Made by a program: the position numbers and the translations under genes. Below the pieces are notes generated by a model that worked only from the letters and a program-made list of their open reading frames with translations, was not told the DNA's origin and did no database searches. Positions 19,508-28,932 of a DNA stretch of 61,539 nucleotides are shown piece after piece. Origin of the DNA: Flavobacteriales bacterium (GTDB lineage Bacteria > Bacteroidota > Bacteroidia > Flavobacteriales_D > Crocinitomicaceae); assembly GCA_022361195.1 (NCBI GenBank), contig JAKSBJ010000001.1:1-61539 (forward strand), given 5' to 3'. Position 1 is the stretch's first letter, and every line of letters starts with the position of its first letter.

Positions 19508-21179
19508 TCAGGTTCTTGATTTTATTTTCTTCGTTGATAGAAGCAACTTCTTTTGTTAAAGCCTCTTCAAAGTAGCCTTTGGCTAAATCAAACTTCTCCA
19601 AATCTAAATAATATTGTCCCAGTGTCATGTAAGTGACATAACTATTTTTATTGGAGTTGATGTATCGTTCTCTTTCCAGATCAGAAAGGTTAAATTCAAT
19701 ACCAAGCATATAACTGTCAAACAGCTTTTTCTTAATGGTTTTGAAGTATTCAAAATTCTGGTAGGTCTTTGTTTTTACAAAAGGGTCTTCAGCTACAGTT
19801 AAACTATCAATGTACAATTGTTCATTCAAATCTCTTGAAGGGGCTTTGCTAAATACCTCGTCCAAATCATAGCAAATAAAGTTTCCTAATTGGTAAGGAG
19901 CAGTTGAAATCCACATTTTATGTTCTTGAGGTTCAAAAACAATACTATGGTGAGCAATTAATTGATTGATAGCTTTTGGATTTCCCCAGCCCAAATCTTC
20001 GTTGTCGGTTCCTTTTTGGTTTCTCAAAATACTAATGGCATCATCCAAATTGAGAGGTTGTTTATCTGATATTAACTCAGTTAATCGATCATAACGGTAT
20101 TGAGAGTCCGAATTTTTAATGTTCTCCTGATTGATTTCTGTTTTCTCAAAATGATCACTTTGGTAATGGTTGGTACAAAGTACCTTTCCGTTCTCTGATT
20201 CGTAAACATCGACCGCTTCAGGTGACTTTTCAATTAAAACTGTTTTGTTGTCATTGGCTGATGTAAGCATGATGGTTTCGGACACAAATACTTCTCGCTT
20301 TTTGGCAATTTCAACTGCTTCATCAATGTTTGATGCGTATTGTAAAATTTCTCTTGTCAGAATGGAAATAGGTGTTTTGGTTTTGGTTGGAAGATCTGAT
20401 TTTGCAGCATTAATGGTAACACAAACTCCTTCTGTATTCATTCCCGAAACAACTCCCATAAGTCCAGCCCAGGAATACATAGCAAATTGATGTCCTTCGG
20501 ATGGATTGACAAAAGTCAGAACTTTATCTTCTGAAAATTCATCTCCCATGTAAAAGTCAAAATTTCGTCCTACTAATAACTGTTGGTTCTCTGAAAATTC
20601 ATCTTTTACTGAAAAAGAAGTACATCCTACCATATTGTACTCTTCTAAAGCATGTCCAATATCATGAGCTGCATGGTAATTTAGAATTCGATAATATTTA
20701 GGTCCTACGTAATCAAACTCATCACTAAACGAAAAAGAAACTCCGTAAATTTCCTCTTGATATTCATAAGGAACATAGTGATCCATGTCCCGGTTAAAGT
20801 AGGCAATCATCACCTTTAAGAAGAATCTCCAGGTGGCACTCGGAACAATTTTTTCAATTTGATCTACAAAAAAGACCTCTTGCGCATGAACAGATTCCTG
20901 TAGCAATTTTCCATAAATCACACCTCGTTCAAAAGGCTCTCCCTCTACATACGCTTCCCAAATTCCATGATCATTTAAAACAGACCAATTGTTACCAATG
21001 CGGTATTGATGTTCCCCAACAGTTTCTCGTTCCAATTCGAGAGAAGACATATCTTCTGGTTCGGGAATAGCTACGCTTACGACTATGCCAATATAAACAG
21101 CAAAGCCCATAAACAGAAGAAGCATAAACTCTGTAAAGAGATGCGCAGCGCGAAAACAAAAACGTAAAAACTTCTTCAT
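19488..21179 (-). CDS. C45-type autoproteolytic acyltransferase/hydrolase with TPR-like tail
   Basis: 563 residues from the ATG at 21179 (an in-frame TTG at 21200 overlaps a promoter-like box). One N-terminal membrane span (FTEFMLLLFMGFAVYIGIVV) anchors a domain of the acyl-CoA:6-aminopenicillanate acyltransferase / C45 Ntn-hydrolase type. Supporting motifs are VGCTSF, with Cys186 as the predicted autoprocessing nucleophile, LVGRNFDFY, GLMGVVSGMNTEGVCVTINA and VLCTNHY. The C-terminus (~490-563) looks TPR-like (YLDLEKFDLAKGYFEEALTK). The family transfers or hydrolyses acyl groups on amines and related substrates. Coupled here to the coumarate ligase, it may join or cleave the pigment acyl chain. 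This role is inferred. Confidence 0.8.
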   Translation of the reverse strand: MKKFLRFCFRAAHLFTEFMLLLFMGFAVYIGIVVSVAIPEPEDMSSLELERETVGEHQYRIGNNWSVLNDHGIWEAYVEGEPFERGVIYGKLLQESVHAQEVFFVDQIEKIVPSATWRFFLKVMIAYFNRDMDHYVPYEYQEEIYGVSFSFSDEFDYVGPKYYRILNYHAAHDIGHALEEYNMVGCTSFSVKDEFSENQQLLVGRNFDFYMGDEFSEDKVLTFVNPSEGHQFAMYSWAGLMGVVSGMNTEGVCVTINAAKSDLPTKTKTPISILTREILQYASNIDEAVEIAKKREVFVSETIMLTSANDNKTVLIEKSPEAVDVYESENGKVLCTNHYQSDHFEKTEINQENIKNSDSQYRYDRLTELISDKQPLNLDDAISILRNQKGTDNEDLGWGNPKAINQLIAHHSIVFEPQEHKMWISTAPYQLGNFICYDLDEVFSKAPSRDLNEQLYIDSLTVAEDPFVKTKTYQNFEYFKTIKKKLFDSYMLGIEFNLSDLERERYINSNKNSYVTYMTLGQYYLDLEKFDLAKGYFEEALTKEVASINEENKIKNLIDECKH

Positions 21180-21197
21180 TCTAAATTGATAGGCGAA

Positions 21198-21205
21198 CAA
21201 AAATA
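21198..21205 (-). promoter_or_regulatory. Candidate -7 box for the C45/ligase operon
   Basis: TATTTTTG on the minus strand matches the Bacteroidota consensus TAnnTTTG exactly and lies 19 bases before the ATG at 21179. The nearest TTG (-33) is 26 bases away, slightly far. Confidence 0.4.
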
Positions 21206-21285
21206 GATATTTTTAACTGACATAAAAGAAACAATTGGGTGACCTTTTAGTTCGATCTCCATTAAAAGAAAATCAAAAACACGCT

Positions 21286-21915
21286 ATGAAATATAAAGAG
21301 CTAAAAATGAGAACGCTTTGTTTGACATTCTTCCTTTTTTCTTTTTTGGTTGTAAATGGACAATCAAGCATTAAAAATTTCAACCAAGAGTCTGTAGTTT
21401 GGCTAGGAGTTGACTTTTCTTTAGGGAAGTTTATCGGAACCGAGGAGTTTAAGGATCTTCAAAAAATAAAGGATCATTATTTTACTGAGTGGAATAGTTT
21501 AACTGTAAGAGAGTCTAAAACAGATATTGAAACGGCATTTAAGCTTTCAAATATGAAGGTGAACATTGATAATGTGATTGACAATAACAACAAAATCAAG
21601 ATCACCAAATACGTTCAGAATGAAAGTCACCGAATTAAAGAAGAGGAAATTCAAGCAGCCATTAAAGCCTATAACTTTGAAGGAATAGACCAGGAGGTAG
21701 GGCTTTCATTCTTTGTTGAATTCTTTAATAAACCCATGGCAAGTGGATCAATTTGGGTAGCACTAACGGACATTAAGAGCAAGGAGGTATTTTTTACCAA
21801 GCAAATTGATGCAATAGCCAGTGGAGTTGGTTTCCGAAATTATTGGCAACGAGTAATTAAGGAAACAATTGCTTCCTGCAAATCCAACTTTAAAAAATGG
21901 AGAAAGGGGAAATAG
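21286..21915 (+). CDS. Exported protein of unknown function in the pigment locus
   Basis: 209 residues from the ATG at 21286; 202 from the ATG at 21307, which would give a shorter signal peptide (MRTLCLTFFLFSFLVVNGQ). The mature protein is mixed alpha/beta with a repeated charged pattern and the segment GSIWVALTDIKSKEVFFTKQ. No family recognised. It is transcribed toward, and ends five bases from, the convergent oxidoreductase gene. Small exported proteins are common in pigment loci of this phylum, so it may be part of the same system. Function unknown. Confidence 0.72.
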   Translation: MKYKELKMRTLCLTFFLFSFLVVNGQSSIKNFNQESVVWLGVDFSLGKFIGTEEFKDLQKIKDHYFTEWNSLTVRESKTDIETAFKLSNMKVNIDNVIDNNNKIKITKYVQNESHRIKEEEIQAAIKAYNFEGIDQEVGLSFFVEFFNKPMASGSIWVALTDIKSKEVFFTKQIDAIASGVGFRNYWQRVIKETIASCKSNFKKWRKGK

Positions 21916-21920
21916 TCAAC

Positions 21921-23459
21921 TTAATCCAGTTCGTTAATTTCTTTTAATAGTTCTTTACGATCTACAAATTCAAACGAACTAACCAATGAGCTAATGGCAA
22001 CTCCCAAAATTCCGTGGAGGTTGATATTAGCACCTGTTAAAATCAAGTTTGGAATCCGTGTTTTAGGGTTGATGAAAGTTTTCAATGGATCATCTGAATT
22101 CTTTTCAACTCCATAAAGGTTTCCATCACTGGTTCCAATATAATCTCTAAAAGTAAGTGGAGTGGAGCAGTAGTAAGATGTAGTGATATCTCTAATATTA
22201 GGGAATTGCTTACTGACAACGTCCAGAATTTTTTCGGCACAAACTTTTTTGAAATCTTCATAACCCTGAGGACGCTCTCCTGGCGTGGTTACGGTATTGA
22301 ATGAATCCGTCCATTCCTCAACTTCCTCTGGTCTCATGTAACACATGATTGATGCTCCATCAGCCCATTCACCACCTCTTGTACTGGCCGGTGTTGAGAG
22401 CATATAACCCTGTGGCCACCCTGCCTTGTCATAATCCTGAAAATCCCACATGGCGTTAGAATCGTCATTGTATTGATACAGATTATAATTGAGGTATTTG
22501 AAAGTTTCCGGTTTAAATACCAGGTGAAGAGTAAAAGACGAAGAGGTGTTTTTTAAACTCATGATTCGATTTACATAAGCTTTACGGAATTTCTCCTCAC
22601 CAAATATTTCAATGGTTTGTTGCGGATGCATATTTGAAATGTATGCTTTTCCTTTAATCACTCGTCCATCTTCCAAGTTAACCGATGAAACTTTTCGTGG
22701 ATCATCACCTTCATAATTCGCAGAAACTACTTTAGCTCTTCGTACAACTTCTCCTCCAAATTTTCGAATTCTTCGTTGCATCAAAATTGCAATTTGAGAT
22801 CCGCCATCAATACAACGGTATGAGGATTGAATGTATGAGTTAATAACCAACGCATGAACGTAAAAAGGAGTTTTAGGCGTTCCTGCGTAAAGCATGTTAG
22901 TAGCGGCTAAAATATCTCTTAGTCGTTGGTTGTCTGTTAAGCCATCAATAGTCTCTTTGGCATTGGTTACCAAAAACTCATCTCCCATATAATCAACATC
23001 CTTGTCGATGAGATTATAAAGAGGGAATTTTGAGCAGAAGAGTTGAATTAACTCACAATATTTTTCAATTGCAGCTCTCTCTTCCGGGAAATCGGCTACG
23101 AGGTTTTCAATAAACTTTTCGTAACCCATTCCATATTTATAGGTCTTCTCTTCGTCATGAAAATGAAGACGGTCAAAACCTTCTTCATCCATTCGGATTA
23201 ATTTCAAATCATCATAAATACCAAAGTAGCGAAACAGTTTGTAGAGGTTTTGTCCTTTATCCAAACCTCCTAGATAATGTACTCCAGTATCAAAAACGGT
23301 TTTTTCACGAGAAAATACCTGTAAGTTTCCACCTATTTGATGGTTCTTTTCAAGGCAAATTACTTTTTTTCCAGCTTTAGCTAAAATGTAAGCACACGCC
23401 AGACCACCTAATCCTGATCCGACAATAACTACGTCATATTCCGTTTCTGTAATATCCAT
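21921..23459 (-). CDS. Phytoene desaturase/retinol saturase-like FAD oxidoreductase
   Basis: 512 residues. The N-terminal FAD-binding Rossmann motif (VIVGSGLGGLACAYILAKAG, then CLEKNHQIGG) and a C-terminal FAD segment (NLILTGANINLHGILGVAIS) are both present. The family acts on polyene chains (CrtI, all-trans-retinol saturase). In this locus it may oxidise or saturate the aryl polyene or handle a pigment intermediate; the reaction is not known. Its ATG directly abuts the stop of the exporter gene (23460), with no spacer, so the two are cotranscribed. Confidence 0.88.
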   Translation of the reverse strand: MDITETEYDVVIVGSGLGGLACAYILAKAGKKVICLEKNHQIGGNLQVFSREKTVFDTGVHYLGGLDKGQNLYKLFRYFGIYDDLKLIRMDEEGFDRLHFHDEEKTYKYGMGYEKFIENLVADFPEERAAIEKYCELIQLFCSKFPLYNLIDKDVDYMGDEFLVTNAKETIDGLTDNQRLRDILAATNMLYAGTPKTPFYVHALVINSYIQSSYRCIDGGSQIAILMQRRIRKFGGEVVRRAKVVSANYEGDDPRKVSSVNLEDGRVIKGKAYISNMHPQQTIEIFGEEKFRKAYVNRIMSLKNTSSSFTLHLVFKPETFKYLNYNLYQYNDDSNAMWDFQDYDKAGWPQGYMLSTPASTRGGEWADGASIMCYMRPEEVEEWTDSFNTVTTPGERPQGYEDFKKVCAEKILDVVSKQFPNIRDITTSYYCSTPLTFRDYIGTSDGNLYGVEKNSDDPLKTFINPKTRIPNLILTGANINLHGILGVAISSLVSSFEFVDRKELLKEINELD

Positions 23460-26400
23460 TTAATGTTTTCTTTTTAGGACAAATAAAATGTTTGAAGTTT
23501 TTTGAGATTGTTCTTTTATTTCGCAGTCCAATCCGTTCTTTTCAGCGTAATTCAAAATGAATTCTTTTGAAAAAAAGCAAAGATTGTTTTCTGTTTTGTT
23601 AAATCCAATAATTTGAGTCGAATATTTTTCAGTTTTTTCAGTTTTTTTGTGACGATTCTCCAAATCGGTTACACCATCCCTGATAATTAAAGATCCATCC
23701 GGATTCAAATGGGCCAGACATTTGTCTAACATCTTTTCGTGATCTTCTCCCGGTAAATAATGCAGTACGTCATTAATGAAAATAGCATCGGCCATTTCAA
23801 AATCAATGGTTCGAATGTCTCCTGCATAAAAGTTAACCCTGTCGTTTTTAGAATAACAATTCTCAGCGATGTTGATTTTGTCTTCGTCGTAATCAATACC
23901 TATAAGCTCTCGTTCTTCGGATCGGAAATAAAGGAAATAAGATAAATAACCATATCCACATCCTAAATCGTAGACTTTACCTTTTATAGGAATAAGGCTG
24001 TGATAAAAGTCAAAGTTCTTACGCTCAAATATCCATTTTACTTTGACATACCATTCAATAAATGGAGATTTAAAGATGTAGTTGGATAAAATTTTGTGAC
24101 GAAGGTATTTGTTGTCCGAATTTTCTAAATCAAACTTTCTAAACTCCGCTTTAAAGTATCGAGAAATGCTCTTTCCTCTCTCTTTGTAAACTGTTCCCCA
24201 ACTTTCGTCATCCTTCGAAATTCGAGGTAAAACAGCAATATTCATTAATCCGTTTAAGAGCATAAAGTCCTTTTTACGCATAGTATCATTAAAACCATGT
24301 AGTAAAACAGGAGTAATGTCCAAGTTCAATTTCTCAGCTAAGTAAAATGCTCCTTTATGAAAACGACCAATGGTTTTGTCTTTTGATCGGGTTCCTTCCG
24401 GGAAAATAACAACAGAATAACCATCTTCTACCCAAGGTCGAATTGCCTCTAAGTTGTTTTCAACTCCATTTGAGCCAGGGAAGAAACCAAGGTAGCGAAT
24501 TTGAGCACCAAAGAATGGTGAATTGTATACCCAATCATTGGTCATGATGATCAATTTAGGGTGGATACTCATCATCATAATCACATCAATAAAAGATTGA
24601 TGATTACAAACAATAACCGATGGCTTTGAGAAATCAAAATTCTGCTTGTTATGAAAACGTTTGCGCGTGTTAAACATGAAATACATTTGCTTCCATGCAA
24701 ATAATCGCAGCATGTGATGATAAATCAACTTTAACCTTTTTTGTCCAAAAGGAATGATTCTAAAAATAAGTTGAATTGGATATAGTAATAAACATCCACT
24801 CAAGAAAAATCCAAAACAGTAAATGGAGAATAAAAAGTTAACCAAAGAAATAGGAGGGAGGCCTTTTTCTTTGCGTTCTATCAATAACTTTTTAAGTAAG
24901 TAAGGTTGAACGGTGAATGAAATGATTAAAATAGCTACCATTCCAATGACCGAAATCAAGGCTACCGAATTGAGTGCTGGATGTACAGCGAATATTAAGG
25001 CACCCGTTCCGATAATGGTTGTTGAAGCTGAAAGCAAGATTCCTTTTTTGTAGGAATGGATAATGTCTTTATTACGAGCAAATTTGGAAATGTAGCCATC
25101 TGTAATAAAAATGGCAAAGTCGTCTCCTAGTCCAAAAATGAAGGTGGAGATGACAATGTTGACGAAATTAAATTCAATACCAATTAAGGCTGCAATTCCC
25201 AAAATCCATAGCCAGCTCAAAATCATTGGGATAAAGGTGATAAGCGTTAGCTCAATTCGACCGTAAATTAAAAGGAGCGTCAGAAACACCAATGCAGATG
25301 AGGTAAGTAATATAAAGTTGAAGTCATCTTGAACCAACTGAACCAATGAACCTGCCATTTCTGATCGATCAAAAACGTCGCTGTCCGGAAGTTCTTTTTT
25401 TAGCATAGAGGTAACACTGTCTCTAAATTCTAACGTAACAGTAAATAAGGTGATATAGGTCCATTCTCCATTCGTAGAGTCCACCAGCTTTTTCATATCT
25501 GATGAAACAAGTGGTAAAGAACTTAAACTGTCTGGAATGTGGTAATTACCATCAATTTTGTTTTTGAAATTGTCGAAAGTGTTGTCATAATATCCCAGTT
25601 CATTTTCCATGCTGTCTAATAAGCCTGCAACATGGCCTCCTTTCTCCGACCAAAATAAATTCCATCTATCCATTTTCTCTGCTCCAACAGAAGATGGAAT
25701 GTCAAAAATGGAGGTGGATAAATAAGACCGAATTTTGCCCTTCTCTTTTAGATCTTCCAATCGCACACCAGCTTTGTAGTTGGCTTCTTTGGCTTTATCT
25801 CTATCCGTTGATGAAGAAATAATAAAGACATTTCGTTCTACGTCAGAATCGATATTTTTAAAACGTTGTTCGGATTCTTTCAAATCTTCAGGGAAATGAT
25901 TCAGATTCATCAAGTCGTCATCAAAACCAATTTCTGGAGCATAAATGATTGAAACAACAGAGAAAGCAATAACCCCCAATGCCGTTGCTACTTTAAACCA
26001 TTTTCCAATTTTAAAGTTGAATTTACGTTCCTTACTATCCTGCCATTTTGAAATAATGTGAGGAGGTAAAATAGCAGGGAGTACAAACAATACGGCAAAA
26101 GCGGCACCAATTAAACTCAAGGCGGCAAATAAACCAAAGTCCTGCAAAACGGGAGAGTTGGTAAATGTAAGGGCCAGGAATGCAAGAATGGTGGTTAAAC
26201 AACCGGTTAAAAGAGGTGATGTAACATCTTTGATGGTTTCTTCAATAGATCCCGAATGTTTTAGATGTGTGAAAAAATGGAAAGAATAATCCATTATAAT
26301 TCCTAGCACCACGGCTCCAGCACCAATCGAAATAGCAGAAACTTCTGGTTTTATAAAGGCCATCAAACAAACAGCAAATACCAAACCTATGACTGCTGGT

Positions 26401-27284
26401 AAAATGAAGAATAATGGTAAAACTACTGATCGGTAGTAGATGAGCAGCAACAATATAATTGCAGTTAAAGAGACAGTTAGTGTGAGCGTTGTATCACTTT
26501 TTATTTGCTGAGCATTGGCATGAGCAATGAGGAAGCCAGAGAAATAATGAACTTCATAACCTTTTTGTTCCCATTTGTCTCTTACTTCAGCTAAATGTTG
26601 AGCCAATTCTTCTCTTTCAACAGCTTGATCGTTTTCAAGTTTTACGTTTCCACTAATGAACAAACTATTGTCCTCTTGCATCCTGAAAAGGTTGTCCTCT
26701 ATAGAAAAAACAGATTCATCTTCAAAACGTCTGAATTTTAACAAAGTTCGGGAGGTAATTCCCAAAGGATCTTTTAATAAAAAGTCTTTCAGTAAGAAGC
26801 CCTCCGGAGTGAATAAACGGGCATGATTTCGGTTGAGTTGATCTTTGATTGAATCGGTAACTAATCTGCTAGCCAGTGATTCATAATCTTTTTGATCCAG
26901 GTAATAAGGAACTCTTTGGTCAAGGAAGTCATAGAGGTCTCTTTCGTCCTCTCCCAAACCAAATTTAAGTTCATCCAATGAAGCTCCACAAGTGGTTGAA
27001 AGATCTTCGCAAAACTCTTCTCCCAAATTTTGCATTCCTTCCGAATTCCACTCATCTCCTTGACCAATAGAAAAATAGGTGGAGTTGTTTAAACCACGAT
27101 GCTCTACAATTTTTTTGAGACGTTCAAAATTCTCAGATTGTGGTAAGGTTTTTGTAATATCCTCGTAAATTTTGAGGAAAGTGGTTCCATAAGCCAATAC
27201 CCCAAGCAGCAGTAGAATGATAATAGAGTATATAAACTTTCGGTCTTTCCAGAAATTAAACCACGAAGTTGAAATTCTATTCAT
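23460..27284 (-). CDS. Trifunctional MMPL exporter / lysophospholipid-type acyltransferase / SAM methyltransferase
   Basis: 1274 residues from the ATG at 27284 (an in-frame TTG at 27320 overlaps a -7 box). Residues ~1-830 form an RND/MMPL permease with two six-span modules and two periplasmic loops; GAGAVVLGIIMDYSFHF and FIFGLGDDFAIFITDGY are the intramembrane helices with acidic residues. A PlsC-like acyltransferase follows, with NHQSFID near 891 and FPEGTRSK near 960. The C-terminus (~1095-1274) is a class I methyltransferase (VYDLGCGYGYLSYF, then IGIDYDE). Aryl polyene and flexirubin loci of Bacteroidota carry this fusion. Inferred job: move the pigment or a lipid-linked intermediate out of the inner membrane while attaching an acyl group and methylating it. 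Confidence 0.92.
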   Translation of the reverse strand: MNRISTSWFNFWKDRKFIYSIIILLLLGVLAYGTTFLKIYEDITKTLPQSENFERLKKIVEHRGLNNSTYFSIGQGDEWNSEGMQNLGEEFCEDLSTTCGASLDELKFGLGEDERDLYDFLDQRVPYYLDQKDYESLASRLVTDSIKDQLNRNHARLFTPEGFLLKDFLLKDPLGITSRTLLKFRRFEDESVFSIEDNLFRMQEDNSLFISGNVKLENDQAVEREELAQHLAEVRDKWEQKGYEVHYFSGFLIAHANAQQIKSDTTLTLTVSLTAIILLLLIYYRSVVLPLFFILPAVIGLVFAVCLMAFIKPEVSAISIGAGAVVLGIIMDYSFHFFTHLKHSGSIEETIKDVTSPLLTGCLTTILAFLALTFTNSPVLQDFGLFAALSLIGAAFAVLFVLPAILPPHIISKWQDSKERKFNFKIGKWFKVATALGVIAFSVVSIIYAPEIGFDDDLMNLNHFPEDLKESEQRFKNIDSDVERNVFIISSSTDRDKAKEANYKAGVRLEDLKEKGKIRSYLSTSIFDIPSSVGAEKMDRWNLFWSEKGGHVAGLLDSMENELGYYDNTFDNFKNKIDGNYHIPDSLSSLPLVSSDMKKLVDSTNGEWTYITLFTVTLEFRDSVTSMLKKELPDSDVFDRSEMAGSLVQLVQDDFNFILLTSSALVFLTLLLIYGRIELTLITFIPMILSWLWILGIAALIGIEFNFVNIVISTFIFGLGDDFAIFITDGYISKFARNKDIIHSYKKGILLSASTTIIGTGALIFAVHPALNSVALISVIGMVAILIISFTVQPYLLKKLLIERKEKGLPPISLVNFLFSIYCFGFFLSGCLLLYPIQLIFRIIPFGQKRLKLIYHHMLRLFAWKQMYFMFNTRKRFHNKQNFDFSKPSVIVCNHQSFIDVIMMMSIHPKLIIMTNDWVYNSPFFGAQIRYLGFFPGSNGVENNLEAIRPWVEDGYSVVIFPEGTRSKDKTIGRFHKGAFYLAEKLNLDITPVLLHGFNDTMRKKDFMLLNGLMNIAVLPRISKDDESWGTVYKERGKSISRYFKAEFRKFDLENSDNKYLRHKILSNYIFKSPFIEWYVKVKWIFERKNFDFYHSLIPIKGKVYDLGCGYGYLSYFLYFRSEERELIGIDYDEDKINIAENCYSKNDRVNFYAGDIRTIDFEMADAIFINDVLHYLPGEDHEKMLDKCLAHLNPDGSLIIRDGVTDLENRHKKTEKTEKYSTQIIGFNKTENNLCFFSKEFILNYAEKNGLDCEIKEQSQKTSNILFVLKRKH

Positions 27285-27317
27285 CTGTAAATAATGCCTT
27301 AAGTGTTGACTGAGCCA

Positions 27318-27325
27318 CAAATTTA
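27318..27325 (-). promoter_or_regulatory. Candidate -7 box for the exporter operon
   Basis: TAAATTTG on the minus strand fits TAnnTTTG exactly and sits 34 bases before the ATG at 27284, in the 102-bp gap between the two divergent arms of the pigment locus. No clear -33 TTG was found. The plus side of the gap has only an imperfect box (TTTG at 27363-27366, with TTTTTG at 27335-27340) before the lyase ATG. Confidence 0.45.
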
Positions 27326-27386
27326 ATTTTATTATTTTTGCCTCTTGTATTAAAAATTAAAATTTGACCGAAACCACCCCATTTAT

Positions 27387-28928
27387 ATGGAAATAAACTT
27401 TAATGAGTTAATGTCGGTGATCGTAGAAAAGCAAGGCTTTTCGGTGAGTCCCGAGCAGCGGAAGAAGATTGAAGACACTTATCAATTCCTGCTATCATTT
27501 TCAGATGATAAAGTAATTTACGGAATCAATACGGGGTTTGGTCCAATGGCGCAATACAAAATTGCCAAAGATGAACTTCGCAATTTGCAGTACAATTTAG
27601 TACGTTCTCATTCAAGCGGAATGGGAGATGTATTAACTCCTCAACAAACCAGAGCTATGATGGTTTGTCGTCTAAATACCTTGTCTCTTGCCCGATCGGG
27701 AGTGAGCATGGGGGTTATTGATACGTTGGAAACTTTTATCAACGAAGAAATTTATCCCGAAGTATATGGACATGGAGGTGTAGGAGCAAGTGGCGACTTA
27801 GTTCAATTGGCACATTTGGCACTTGGACTAATTGGAGAAGGATATTCAAACTACAAAGGAGAACGACGACAAACAGCCGAGGTATTAAAAGAAAAGGGGA
27901 TTCAGCCACTTGATTTAAAGTTGAGAGATGGATTGGCGTTGATTAACGGAACATCCTGTATGTCAGGAATTGCATTACTCAATATTTGGGAGGCAAAACG
28001 ACTGATAGACTGGAGCATTGCCGTTTCTTCTATGATAAATGAAATCATTTCTTCCTACGATGATTCCTTCTCTTTAGAATTAAATGCTGTTAAACAACAT
28101 CCTGGTCAACAGGAAGTGGCAGCGAAAATGAGAGCCTTTCTTGAAGACAGTAAATTAATTAAGAAACGAGAAGAACACCTGTTTACACCAAGTGGTGCTA
28201 CACCTGATCAGTTTGCTGAAAAAGTACAGGAGTACTATAGTATTCGTTGCATTCCGCAAATTGTTGGACCTATTTTGGATACCTTAAAGTATGCTGAAAA
28301 GGTTGTAGTAGATGAAGTAAATTCAGCAAATGATAATCCAATCACGCACATGGAGTCTACAAATGTTTATCATGGAGGAAATTTCCATGGCGATTATGTA
28401 GCACTCGAGATGGATAAAATCAAAATTGCAATTACGAAATTGAGTATGTTGATGGAACGTCAGTTGAATTACTTACTCAATGCCCGTTTAAATGATAAAT
28501 TTCCTCCTTTCTTGAATAAAGGAATTTTAGGACTTAACTTTGGTTTACAGGGAATGCAATTTGCGGCTACTTCAACAACCGCCGAAAATCAAACATTATC
28601 AAACCCAATGTCCATACATTCTATTTCGTGTAACAACGATAATCAGGATATTGTGAGTATGGGAACGAATGCTGCTTTAATTACGGAAAAAATAATCGCG
28701 AATGCCTATCAAGTAATGGCTATCGAATTAATTGCTGTAGCTCAAGCAATTGATATTTCAGATTGTCGAGATAAAATTGGACCTCAGTCACAAGAAGTTT
28801 TCAATGATATCTCAAAACTTGCCAGAGGTATTGATGCCGATGAACCTGGATTTGAAAAAATTGAAAGAGTACTGCAGTATTTAAAAACAAATTCAACTAA
28901 AAAAGAAAAAACTAAACTATCAAATTAA
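27387..28928 (+). CDS. tal: Tyrosine ammonia-lyase (aromatic amino acid lyase, HAL/PAL family)
   Basis: 513 residues. It forms 4-coumarate and ammonia from tyrosine; coumarate is the head of aryl polyenes. The MIO cofactor triad Ala134-Ser135-Gly136 lies in GGVGASGDLVQL; other family blocks are YGINTGFGPMAQ, LINGTSCMSG and NSANDNPI. The selectivity segment reads YNLVRSHSSGMG, which from memory matches the characterised Flavobacterium johnsoniae tyrosine lyase (YNLIRSHSSGTG) more closely than generic HutH. No other hut gene lies nearby, and the gene heads the polyketide operon. Automatic tools would probably call it histidine ammonia-lyase. Confidence 0.9.
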   Translation: MEINFNELMSVIVEKQGFSVSPEQRKKIEDTYQFLLSFSDDKVIYGINTGFGPMAQYKIAKDELRNLQYNLVRSHSSGMGDVLTPQQTRAMMVCRLNTLSLARSGVSMGVIDTLETFINEEIYPEVYGHGGVGASGDLVQLAHLALGLIGEGYSNYKGERRQTAEVLKEKGIQPLDLKLRDGLALINGTSCMSGIALLNIWEAKRLIDWSIAVSSMINEIISSYDDSFSLELNAVKQHPGQQEVAAKMRAFLEDSKLIKKREEHLFTPSGATPDQFAEKVQEYYSIRCIPQIVGPILDTLKYAEKVVVDEVNSANDNPITHMESTNVYHGGNFHGDYVALEMDKIKIAITKLSMLMERQLNYLLNARLNDKFPPFLNKGILGLNFGLQGMQFAATSTTAENQTLSNPMSIHSISCNNDNQDIVSMGTNAALITEKIIANAYQVMAIELIAVAQAIDISDCRDKIGPQSQEVFNDISKLARGIDADEPGFEKIERVLQYLKTNSTKKEKTKLSN

Positions 28929-28932
28929 GAAT

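Noticed and set aside
23460..27284. Exporter-acyltransferase-methyltransferase as an artefact of merged genes
   Set aside because: One uninterrupted frame, and the same three-domain order is known from other Bacteroidota.
27387..28928. Histidine ammonia-lyase (hutH) of histidine breakdown
   Set aside because: No hutU, hutI or hutG nearby; the gene heads a polyketide operon and its selectivity segment resembles the characterised flavobacterial tyrosine lyase.
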